Shown here piece after piece: positions 62,401-64,000 of a stretch of DNA of 64,000 nucleotides; within the stretch, counting starts at the first letter, position 1, and every line of letters starts with the position of its first letter. The notes below the pieces were generated by a model that was not told the origin of the DNA, made no database searches, and saw only the letters and a program-made list of their open reading frames with translations. The position numbers and the translations under genes are program-made. Origin of the DNA: Apus apus (taxonomy: Eukaryota > Chordata > Aves > Apodiformes > Apodidae); assembly GCF_020740795.1 (NCBI RefSeq), contig NC_067283.1, positions 116,379,206-116,443,205 on the forward strand. The letters run 5' to 3'.

Positions 62401-63144
62401 TATACTTAGCACTCAATCCATAGTGCTGAAAAATTGTTCTGTGCCATATTCTTCTATTTAGCTATACAAATAAGTATAGCCACATGATTTCCTTTATCTG
62501 TCACAAGTACAGTTTACACAGCTCTTATGTGTGCACAAATACATTTTTATGTTGGGTCAAATAGTTTCTACTTTAGCATCTGTCAAATAAAATACTAAAA
62601 TTTAGAGGTAGAGCCCCTTTGCTGTTATATTTATTAAGAATGAAAATAAGATGTGGATCATTCAGTTATATAGTAATATGGTGGACAAAAAACTGATTCC
62701 TACCTGCTTTCTTATTTTCTTTCCTATTCTTAGGTGGCTTCCATTTATGTCCCAAGGTGTAATTCATTCAGAAATTGAGCTGTACCCGCAAGGTAAAGTT
62801 TATTTTAACTTTATGGGAATAGGATCAGTAATTTGTGATTATTTCCTCTGAAGATATCTAGGCTGAATTTACACTTTAAACATCAGAGTTAACCATTTTG
62901 CAGCTTCCTTTGTTATATTTCTGAGATAATTCACTTTGTGTTTGCATTGTATAATGGGTATAGGTGATAGTGAGAAAGTAATGAGGGAATGAATTTGAAT
63001 GAAAGTGGCTAGAATCACAGAAAGTCTCTTTTATCTCTTCTTTCAAACTTCAGTGTTAAAGGGTAGATCCTTTATTAAGCTTTTTTATTTTTTTTTCAGA
63101 ACTTCACATAAATCAAAAGCTGAAAATGCAAGAAGAAGCAAATG
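781..63144 (+). CDS. RP1: Extended RP1 gene model (DCX-PLAT-trefoil-PLAT), partial at the right edge
   Basis: Exons 781-1419 and 2793-2964 can be spliced straight to 16926-17089, skipping the giant exon: the leftover A joins CT to make ACT. Twenty further exons follow to 63144, all with GT/AG borders, compatible phases and open frame (1126 codons plus one base, no stop). Domain order by residue: doublecortin 37-118 and 162-244, PLAT1 about 272-398, PLAT2 about 399-520, a six-repeat beta-trefoil-like block 538-803, a polar linker 804-865, PLAT3 about 866-989, PLAT4 990-1111, then a linker at the window edge. PLAT (LH2) domains of this LOXHD1-like kind are beta-sandwiches that bind lipid or protein. 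Seen: the exons, motifs and phases. Inferred: that they belong to RP1 and not to a separate gene with its own first exon between 11.4 and 16.9 kb. From memory, long RP1 transcript models exist in mammals, which I cannot verify here. Confidence 0.72.
1420..2792 (+). other. RP1 intron between the two DCX exons
   Basis: No open frame of note. It contains a short CR1 3' end (2229-2340) and ends in an 18-T polypyrimidine tract directly before the acceptor. Confidence 0.9.
2229..2340 (+). mobile_element. CR1 LINE, short 3' end
   Basis: The tail reads CAGAGGTCTTTTCCAAC followed by ATTCTATGATTCTG. This is the CR1 3' end with its short terminal repeats. It is strongly truncated at the 5' side. Confidence 0.7.
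2793..2964 (+). CDS. RP1: RP1 exon completing the second DCX domain
   Basis: A long T tract and CAG/AGG-type acceptor at 2791-2792 precede codons [18 protein letters not shown], a stretch very well conserved in RP1. The donor is A/GTAAGT at 2964/2965. The exon has 57 codons plus one base (A). It is the branch point of the locus: the A can be completed by TG of the giant exon at 5792 or by CT of the first PLAT exon at 16926. Confidence 0.95.
2965..5791 (+). other. RP1 intron before the giant exon
   Basis: AT-rich unique DNA. I saw no recognisable repeat or further exon. Confidence 0.85.
5792..11427 (+). CDS. RP1: RP1 giant terminal coding exon
   Basis: The acceptor TTTGTAG ends at 5791, and the exon supplies TG to complete the split ATG codon before [11 protein letters not shown]. 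It is open for 1878 codons and stops with TAG at 11425-11427. Such a single exon holding about 85% of the protein is the hallmark RP1 structure. Features include an in-frame NDNNS tandem repeat at 5860-5931, a run of seven lysines (K755-K761) and a hydrophobic helix [11 protein letters not shown] near residue 1208 that is also present in mammalian RP1. The conserved C-terminal islands lie near residues 1556, 1721 and 1906. Most of the rest looks intrinsically disordered. Known for the family: human disease truncations cluster in this exon. Confidence 0.96.
5860..5931 (+). repeat. In-frame 15-bp minisatellite (NDNNS)n in RP1
   Basis: Five tandem copies of AATGATAACAACTCR occupy 72 bp. The fourth copy is shortened to 12 bp (NDNS). 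Unit length is a multiple of three, so copy-number change keeps the reading frame. The repeat sits just after the splice junction, in a disordered Ser/Asn-rich stretch between the DCX domains and the conserved [17 protein letters not shown] segment. Confidence 0.95.
7243..7269 (+). repeat. AAG-repeat coding for a lysine run
   Basis: AAA followed by six AAG codons, then AGA AAA, encodes KKKKKKKRK (residues 755-763). It is a short trinucleotide tract in the giant exon. The cluster could act as a nuclear-localisation-like or microtubule-contacting basic patch, but that is only inference. Confidence 0.8.
11517..11522 (+). terminator. Proximal polyadenylation signal AATAAA
   Basis: It lies 90 bp after the RP1 stop codon. 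Use of this signal would give a very short 3' UTR. No strong GT-rich element directly follows, so it may be the weaker choice. Confidence 0.45.
12974..12979 (+). terminator. Polyadenylation signal AATAAA
   Basis: A second canonical hexamer, about 40 bp before the third one. The pair could act together as a distal poly(A) region. Confidence 0.45.
13015..13020 (+). terminator. Distal polyadenylation signal AATAAA with GT-rich downstream element
   Basis: The hexamer is followed about 15-30 bp later by TTGCTGTGTGTTATTTTC and a T run. This is the usual arrangement of signal, cleavage site and GT/T-rich element. It is the best candidate for the 3' end of the canonical RP1 mRNA. Confidence 0.55.
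13036..16925 (+). other. Interval between canonical RP1 end and first PLAT exon
   Basis: AT-rich DNA with a poly(A) tract at 14779-14791 and only short chance open frames. If the PLAT exons were a separate gene, its promoter and first exon would be expected here. I saw neither a CpG island nor a convincing coding first exon. Confidence 0.6.
16926..17089 (+). CDS. RP1: Extended RP1 exon: PLAT1, first part
   Basis: The acceptor is TTTTGTCTTTTGATAG and the donor ACA/GTAAGT. It is 164 nt, needing one base from the previous exon and ending in phase 0. It codes for [20 protein letters not shown] and then an YGHHGSSGP turn, the first beta strands of a PLAT/LH2 domain of the LOXHD1 type. The usual acidic residues of the calcium site are partly replaced (AAGTSS where AGTDA is typical). 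Confidence 0.88.
17090..19524 (+). other. Intron within PLAT1
   Basis: Contains a + strand CR1 (17405-17873). The remainder is unique AT-rich DNA. Confidence 0.85.
17405..17873 (+). mobile_element. CR1 LINE fragment
   Basis: Starts near GAGAGGATCCAGAGAAGGGC and runs through CCTTGAGAAGAGAAGGCT to TTGAGGTCCCTTCCAACCTG and a TTCTGTGATTCTATGAT tail. The order matches the last part of the CR1 reverse-transcriptase open frame and the 3' UTR. Confidence 0.9.
19525..19611 (+). CDS. RP1: Extended RP1 exon: PLAT1, middle part
   Basis: T10 plus ACAG acceptor, GAG/GTAAAA donor, 87 nt, phase 0 at both ends. It codes for [20 protein letters not shown] and then NSPAWHCEE. The [20 protein letters not shown] signature is the centre of a PLAT domain. 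Confidence 0.9.
21077..21448 (-). mobile_element. CR1 LINE fragment, antisense
   Basis: Begins with the reversed tail (GATAGAATTATAGAATCAT) and reads back through CTCCAGGGATGGTGACTCC and TCCTAATATCCAATCTAAAC, a common antisense CR1 3' block. Confidence 0.88.
21712..22334 (+). mobile_element. CR1 LINE fragment
   Basis: Contains AAAGCCAGCTGTATCCTGGG, ATGAGACCTCACCTGGAGTA and the tail TTTAAGGTCCCTTCCAACCC with ATTCTATGATTCTATAATTC. It is one of the better preserved copies; its frame is broken. Confidence 0.93.
22847..22979 (+). CDS. RP1: Extended RP1 exon: PLAT1, last part
   Basis: Acceptor GCTGTTTAG, donor CAG/GTAAGC, 133 nt (44 codons plus one). It begins VQLLD and includes [12 protein letters not shown] and ELPV, the closing strands of PLAT1. 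It aligns without gaps to the exon at 57880-58012 over all 44 residues, with 17 identical. Confidence 0.9.
25986..26245 (-). mobile_element. CR1 LINE fragment, antisense
   Basis: Starts AATCATAGACTATCTCAAAT, then TTGGAAGGGACCC and later CCTAATGTCCAACTTAAACT, an antisense CR1 3' end of a different subfamily from its neighbours. Confidence 0.8.
26468..26792 (+). mobile_element. CR1 LINE fragment
   Basis: Runs from a block containing AATGGCCTCAAGTTGTACCA and GGGAGGTTTAGGCTAGATAT to CTTTTCCAACCAGAAAGATT and two copies of TTCTATGA. Confidence 0.88.
28214..28365 (+). CDS. RP1: Extended RP1 exon: PLAT2, first part
   Basis: Acceptor TTTAATTGTCAG, donor CAA/GTAAGT, 152 nt, phase 1 in and phase 0 out. 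It codes for [20 protein letters not shown] and then [13 protein letters not shown], a textbook LOXHD1-type PLAT start. It has exactly the length of the PLAT4 exon 58282-58433 and matches it gaplessly at 21 of 50 residues. Confidence 0.93.
28366..28959 (+). other. Intron within PLAT2
   Basis: 594 bp of unique AT-rich DNA. I see no other feature. Confidence 0.85.
28960..29038 (+). CDS. RP1: Extended RP1 exon: PLAT2, middle part
   Basis: Acceptor TTGATTACAG, donor TCAG/GTCAGA (weak), 79 nt, phase 0 in and phase 1 out. It codes for [20 protein letters not shown] and then HNGLGS, the PLAT core. Together with the next 76-nt exon it equals the single 155-nt exon of PLAT4. Confidence 0.9.
29039..29856 (+). 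other. Extra intron splitting the PLAT2 core
   Basis: 818 bp with a weak donor (GTCAGA) and an AAG acceptor behind a T run. PLAT4 has no intron at this point. No repeat was recognised inside it. Confidence 0.8.
29857..29932 (+). CDS. RP1: Extended RP1 exon: PLAT2, third part
   Basis: A T-rich tract and CCAAG acceptor, donor CACAG/GTTAGT, 76 nt, ending in phase 2. It codes for [18 protein letters not shown] and then DYTFLCHR, the WFLDK strand of a PLAT domain. Its acceptor AAG is not the preferred CAG or TAG. Confidence 0.9.
29933..31481 (+). other. Intron within PLAT2
   Basis: 1.5 kb of unique sequence with no recognised element. Confidence 0.85.
31482..31558 (+). CDS. RP1: Extended RP1 exon: PLAT2, last part
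   Basis: Acceptor CTGTTTTTCAG, donor GGAA/GTAAGT, 77 nt, phase 2 in and phase 1 out. It codes for [20 protein letters not shown], the RWL...ELxV closing motif of PLAT2, and then ASTFPG. It corresponds to the exon 62734-62792 of PLAT4. Confidence 0.9.
31661..31692 (+). CDS. RP1: Extended RP1 microexon: charged linker
   Basis: Only 32 nt: acceptor ATCGGTACAG, donor ACT/GTAAGA. It codes for [10 protein letters not shown] after the split codon. It joins the phase-1 end of the previous exon to the phase-0 start of the next one. The intron before it is just 102 nt. The length is too short for proof by content, but both splice sites and phases fit. Confidence 0.75.
31833..31962 (+). CDS. RP1: Extended RP1 exon: start of beta-trefoil-like block (repeat 1)
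   Basis: Acceptor TTACAAACCTAG, donor TATG/GTAAAG, 130 nt, phase 0 in and phase 1 out. It codes for [20 protein letters not shown] and then [24 protein letters not shown]. The GFxxLxPDxxVDALG stretch is the first of six related units of about 35-45 residues that continue over the next four exons. Confidence 0.88.
31963..34491 (+). other. Intron in the trefoil-like block
   Basis: 2.5 kb of AT-rich unique DNA with a T tract near 34208-34229. No recognised transposon. Confidence 0.85.
34208..34229. repeat. Poly(T) tract
   Basis: Two T runs separated by a C. Simple sequence in an intron. Confidence 0.7.
34492..34595 (+). CDS. RP1: Extended RP1 exon: trefoil-like repeat 2
   Basis: T-rich acceptor ending CTTAG, donor AAAG/GTAGGA, 104 nt, phase 1 in and phase 0 out. 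It codes for [17 protein letters not shown] and then [18 protein letters not shown]. The pattern of aromatic strand, CIFSS, MP and LALxNG repeats the units in neighbouring exons. Confidence 0.88.
34596..37341 (+). other. Intron in the trefoil-like block
   Basis: Holds a + strand CR1 (34860-35697). It also contains a possible alternative last exon at 36583-36681, described in the findings. Confidence 0.8.
34860..35697 (+). mobile_element. CR1 LINE fragment, about 0.8 kb
   Basis: Contains AAGTTCAAAAAGGCTAAATT, CTGCACCTGGGTCCAGGCAA (codons for the LHLGxxNP motif of CR1 ORF2) and AAAGCCAGCTGTATCCTGAG, ending in a decayed tail near AACTATTATATC. Frames are interrupted. Confidence 0.9.
37342..37515 (+). 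CDS. RP1: Extended RP1 exon: trefoil-like repeat 3
   Basis: Acceptor GACTTTGTTAG, donor CAAG/GTAAAG, 174 nt, phase 0 at both ends. It codes for [20 protein letters not shown] and then [15 protein letters not shown], followed by EFVVHVK. The [10 protein letters not shown] unit is the clearest copy of the repeat. A longer open reading in another frame over the same bases has no family similarity. Confidence 0.9.
37516..38135 (+). other. Short intron with a GC-rich patch
   Basis: 620 bp. Bases 37610-37930 are visibly richer in G and C than the surrounding introns, but carry no recognisable repeat or exon. Confidence 0.7.
38136..38348 (+). CDS. RP1: Extended RP1 exon: trefoil-like repeats 4 and 5
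   Basis: Acceptor TGATTTGAAG, donor ACA/GTAAGC, 213 nt (71 codons), phase 0 at both ends. It codes for [20 protein letters not shown] and, later, [18 protein letters not shown] then [14 protein letters not shown]. The [13 protein letters not shown] unit parallels [13 protein letters not shown] in the exon before. Confidence 0.92.
38349..39448 (+). other. Intron in the trefoil-like block
   Basis: Unique AT-rich DNA apart from a TA/TG microsatellite at 39255-39307. Confidence 0.85.
39255..39307. repeat. TA/TG microsatellite
   Basis: Alternating ATAT, CATA and GTGT units, partly interrupted. Likely length-variable. Confidence 0.85.
39449..39626 (+). CDS. RP1: Extended RP1 exon: trefoil-like repeat 6
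   Basis: Acceptor CAATTTCCTAG, donor AAAT/GTATGT, 178 nt, phase 0 in and phase 1 out. It codes for [20 protein letters not shown] and then [19 protein letters not shown], ending YPQVIK. A second possible donor (CCACAG/GTCATC at 39617) would leave a different phase, so the later one is preferred. Confidence 0.92.
39627..41229 (+). other. Intron before the linker exon
   Basis: 1.6 kb of unique DNA. No recognised feature. Confidence 0.85.
41230..41361 (+). CDS. RP1: Extended RP1 exon: polar linker between trefoil block and PLAT3
   Basis: Acceptor CACTGTTTTAG, donor CTCAA/GTAAGC, 132 nt, phase 1 at both ends. It codes for [20 protein letters not shown] and a Gln/Ser/Pro-rich remainder that looks disordered. 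The split codon completes FGRE after VIK of the exon before. Confidence 0.85.
42190..42276 (+). mobile_element. CR1 LINE, short 3' end
   Basis: GATGATCTTTAAGGTCTCTT then CCAACCCTAACCTTTCCATG and ATTCTATGATTAT. Only the terminal part of the element is left. Confidence 0.85.
44470..44474. repeat. Target-site duplication of solo LTR, left copy
   Basis: CCTGC lies directly before the TGTCGCC end of the LTR and is repeated exactly at 45247-45251. Confidence 0.75.
44697..44702 (-). terminator. LTR polyadenylation signal (AATAAA on the minus strand)
   Basis: TTTATT on the + strand, read as AATAAA in LTR orientation, downstream of its TATA box. Confidence 0.6.
44978..44986 (-). promoter_or_regulatory. 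LTR TATA box
   Basis: CCTTTTATA on the + strand reads TATAAAAGG on the minus strand, in the expected place for an LTR promoter pointing against the host gene. Confidence 0.6.
45247..45251. repeat. Target-site duplication of solo LTR, right copy
   Basis: CCTGC, identical to 44470-44474. Confidence 0.75.
45884..45985 (-). mobile_element. CR1 LINE fragment, antisense
   Basis: AGAATCACAGAATGTTAGGG, then TTGGACAGGATCTCTGAAGA and GAGTCCAACCCCCCTGCCAG, the antisense CR1 3' end. The inner boundary is approximate. Confidence 0.8.
46045..46510 (+). mobile_element. Degraded avian retroviral LTR remnant
   Basis: GGCTGGGATGGACTTGATTT with TTCACAGCAG, then TTGGGAGGGGACACAGCTGA and CAACTGACTGAAGATTGTCA, follow the order of a widespread avian LTR as I remember it. 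No intact TATA box remains (GTGATAAAACTGG at its expected place). Boundaries and family are from memory and approximate. Confidence 0.55.
47178..47205. repeat. (TA)n microsatellite
   Basis: CATATATATATGTATATATATATTT, a short, nearly palindromic TA tract. Confidence 0.8.
47926..48128 (+). CDS. RP1: Extended RP1 exon: linker end and PLAT3, first part
   Basis: Acceptor TGTATTTCACAG, donor TTTCAG/GTAGCT, 203 nt, phase 1 in and phase 0 out. After a short polar stretch it codes for [20 protein letters not shown] and then [17 protein letters not shown]. It is a PLAT start in which the AGTDA motif has become GGSEANA. It corresponds to the PLAT1 exon 16926-17089. Confidence 0.9.
49438..50464 (-). mobile_element. 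Long CR1 LINE, antisense, 3' segment
   Basis: Begins with ATAGAATCATAGAATGGCTA and continues without a large gap through the 3' UTR into ORF2. On the minus strand it encodes a decayed reverse-transcriptase motif, [19 protein letters not shown], the metal-binding D of motif A. The element is then interrupted at 50465 by an LTR and resumes at 51554. Confidence 0.93.
50460..50464. repeat. Target-site duplication of nested LTR, left copy
   Basis: GCCAC, against GCCTC at 51554-51558 (one mismatch). Both flank TG...CA ends. Confidence 0.55.
51046..51053 (+). promoter_or_regulatory. TATA box of the nested LTR
   Basis: AGTATAAAAATC within the LTR, in the same direction as the host gene, so it could in principle start intronic transcripts. 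Confidence 0.5.
51224..51229 (+). terminator. Possible polyadenylation signal of the nested LTR
   Basis: AGTAAA, a common variant hexamer, followed by TTTGTTGTGC. Its direction is that of the host gene. Confidence 0.4.
51554..52432 (-). mobile_element. Long CR1 LINE, antisense, 5' segment
   Basis: Continues the element after the nested LTR. Its minus strand encodes [27 protein letters not shown] and [12 protein letters not shown], the region between endonuclease and reverse transcriptase of CR1 ORF2. Stops and frameshifts show it is dead. With the 3' segment about 1.9 kb of CR1 survives. Confidence 0.92.
54345..55048 (-). mobile_element. CR1 LINE fragment, antisense, 0.7 kb
   Basis: Starts AATCACAGAATTCTTAAGGT and TTGGAAAAGACCTCCAAGAT and contains a decayed minus-strand frame with [13 protein letters not shown] and [20 protein letters not shown], the C-terminal part of CR1 ORF2. 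Confidence 0.94.
55524..55613 (+). CDS. RP1: Extended RP1 exon: PLAT3, middle part
   Basis: Acceptor CTGGCTTTATTCAG, donor AGG/GTGAGA, 90 nt, phase 0 at both ends. It codes for [20 protein letters not shown] and then [10 protein letters not shown]. The IGNIYKIRI strand matches PLAT1. The GHxNTG turn that usually follows is replaced by an acidic segment. Confidence 0.88.
55614..57879 (+). other. Intron within PLAT3
   Basis: Contains one antisense CR1 3' end (56461-56700). Otherwise unique. Confidence 0.85.
56461..56700 (-). mobile_element. CR1 LINE 3' end, antisense
   Basis: ATAGAATCATAGAACTATTC, then TGGAAAAGACCCTTGGGATC and GGTGACTCAACCACCTCCCT. The CR1 3' block, truncated. Confidence 0.9.
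57880..58012 (+). CDS. RP1: Extended RP1 exon: PLAT3, last part
   Basis: Acceptor GCTTCTTCCTTAG, donor CCAA/GTATGT, 133 nt (44 codons plus one). It codes for [20 protein letters not shown], then a charged stretch and [14 protein letters not shown]. It is the same length and phase as the last exon of PLAT1. Confidence 0.9.
58282..58433 (+). CDS. RP1: Extended RP1 exon: PLAT4, first part
   Basis: Acceptor GTTATGTTTTGAAG, donor ATG/GTAAGT, 152 nt, phase 1 in and phase 0 out. It codes for [20 protein letters not shown] and then [16 protein letters not shown], the most canonical PLAT start in the window, with the TGD and AGTDSE acidic residues retained. The exon start is set by phase and by alignment to the PLAT2 exon. 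Confidence 0.92.
58434..60674 (+). other. Intron within PLAT4
   Basis: 2.2 kb of unique sequence. No recognised element. Confidence 0.85.
60675..60829 (+). CDS. RP1: Extended RP1 exon: PLAT4, second part
   Basis: Acceptor CTCTCTTCTAG, donor GAAG/GTAGTT, 155 nt, phase 0 in and phase 2 out. It codes for [20 protein letters not shown] and then a strand ending [11 protein letters not shown]. It equals the sum of the two PLAT2 exons 28960-29038 and 29857-29932 (79 + 76 nt). The IGH turn is lost here (LLRCEAKA). Confidence 0.9.
60830..62733 (+). other. Intron within PLAT4
   Basis: Contains a T/G-rich low-complexity tract at 61385-61462. No transposon or exon recognised. Confidence 0.85.
61385..61462. 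repeat. T/G-rich low-complexity tract
   Basis: GGTGGTTGTGG followed by long T runs broken by G and C. Simple sequence with no coding value. Confidence 0.8.
62734..62792 (+). CDS. RP1: Extended RP1 exon: PLAT4, last part
   Basis: Acceptor TTTCCTATTCTTAG, donor CAAG/GTAAAG, 59 nt, phase 2 in and phase 1 out. It codes for [20 protein letters not shown], the RWL and IEL closing strands of a PLAT domain. Confidence 0.87.
62793..63099 (+). other. Short intron before the last visible exon
   Basis: 307 bp of AT-rich DNA ending in a T run and CAG acceptor. I see no other feature. Confidence 0.75.
63100..63144 (+). CDS. RP1: Extended RP1 exon: short linker (last exon in the window)
   Basis: Acceptor is a long T run and CAG, donor AATG/GTAAAT, 45 nt, phase 1 at both ends. 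It codes for [15 protein letters not shown]. It is too short for similarity evidence, but the splice signals and phase fit. The open frame shows the gene continues past the window. Confidence 0.72.
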
Positions 63145-64000
63145 GTAAATGCTGCTGTAGTCTTCTGTCTTTAATGAAGACTTTCTGTTTCAGAACTAAT
63201 TGCTTTACATATTTATTGCTGTTTGTATTTGTTTTAAAACATTAATTATAGCACACTATTTGAACATTTTAGTAAACTCTAAACTTCACATTTTAATTTG
63301 AACAATAAATCACTTTGCTTATCTTCTATATTCTGTCATTTTTCTTTCCATAATATTAATTTTCTCGCTGTTTGTTTGAAAAATTCATGTTTTTCTGGCA
63401 CTTATTGATGATTTATTTTAATTTCAATTTTTTATACTTAATGTTTTAAACCATGATTCTTTCTCCTGGGCTATATATAGTTTTGCTCTCACCGTTAGTT
63501 TTTAATTTTCTCTTTTACCTGTGATTTCATATTTGCATAGCTTGACTTTTCTGTCCTTGCAACCAGTGCATATTTAATTACATTTCTTAATAACACATAA
63601 CATTTTCTCAGCTGTGAGAAGTGCTTCATGCTGTAGATTGAACAATAATCTAGAAGCTGTTAGGACAAAGTTTGAAAATGTTTAGTCTTAATTTATTATA
63701 TCAATCAAGATATCCATGAAGACTCAAATACCTTGTCTTTAATAGGGTCCCTATGGCAAGTAGTTAATGAGAAAATTTTGTACCCAGTTACTTTAAAATT
63801 ATATTAAAATCCCACTGTATCATAAGCTTTATTTTAAATAACAAGTTATGTTTGACTTTCTTCCTTTCTATGCCTTTTTCAGAAGGCGTTAATTTTCTAT
63901 CTGTTCATCTTTCTTTGTGCCTTAGCTGTTCTGCACACCTGCCTTCCCCAAGGCCTGCACCTACAGATCCTCCTTAACATTGTTCCAATCAGTCTGCTTA
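63145..64000 (+). other. Intron running off the window
   Basis: AT-rich DNA after the last donor. No further exon was recognised before the right edge. Confidence 0.7.

Noticed and set aside
1-64000. CRISPR arrays, operons, prophage or other prokaryotic systems
   Set aside because: Introns, CR1 elements and a vertebrate photoreceptor gene show nuclear animal DNA. No regularly spaced repeats were seen.

Overview
The window is vertebrate nuclear DNA, almost certainly from a bird. It is AT-rich and intron-dominated. It is littered with CR1 LINE fragments whose 3' ends carry the short repeats related to ATTCTATG that are typical of avian CR1. It also carries at least two, probably three, retroviral LTR insertions, and a multi-exon gene on the + strand. 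The species cannot be named from the sequence alone.

Region 1 (about 769-13,035) is RP1, the photoreceptor axonemal microtubule-associated protein. Its start codon lies in a 651-nt exon (769-1419). A 172-nt exon (2793-2964) completes the second doublecortin domain. A giant terminal exon begins at 5792, with its stop codon at 11425-11427. The splice phases join exactly and give a 2148-residue protein, close to the human length of about 2156. Probable polyadenylation signals lie at 11517, 12974 and 13015.

Region 2 (16,926 to the right edge) holds 21 short exons on the same strand. I reconstructed them by reading acceptor and donor sites together with PLAT/LH2 domain motifs. Every junction is phase-compatible through the whole chain. 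The first of them also accepts the phase-1 end of RP1 exon 3. The simplest reading is an extended RP1 transcript that skips the giant exon and encodes 2x doublecortin, 2x PLAT, a six-repeat block that looks like two beta-trefoils, a linker, 2x PLAT and more beyond the window (1126 codons so far, no stop). The PLAT pairs before and after the trefoil block align exon for exon, so a PLAT-PLAT cassette appears to have been duplicated. In one copy a 155-nt exon is split by an intron into 79 + 76 nt.

The introns hold only repeats that I can recognise: twelve CR1 copies or pieces in both orientations, a minus-strand solo LTR with a perfect 5-bp target duplication (44,475-45,246), a degraded avian LTR (about 46,045-46,510) and a + strand solo LTR (50,465-51,553) nested inside a long antisense CR1. 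I saw no tRNA, rRNA, CRISPR or second protein-coding gene.
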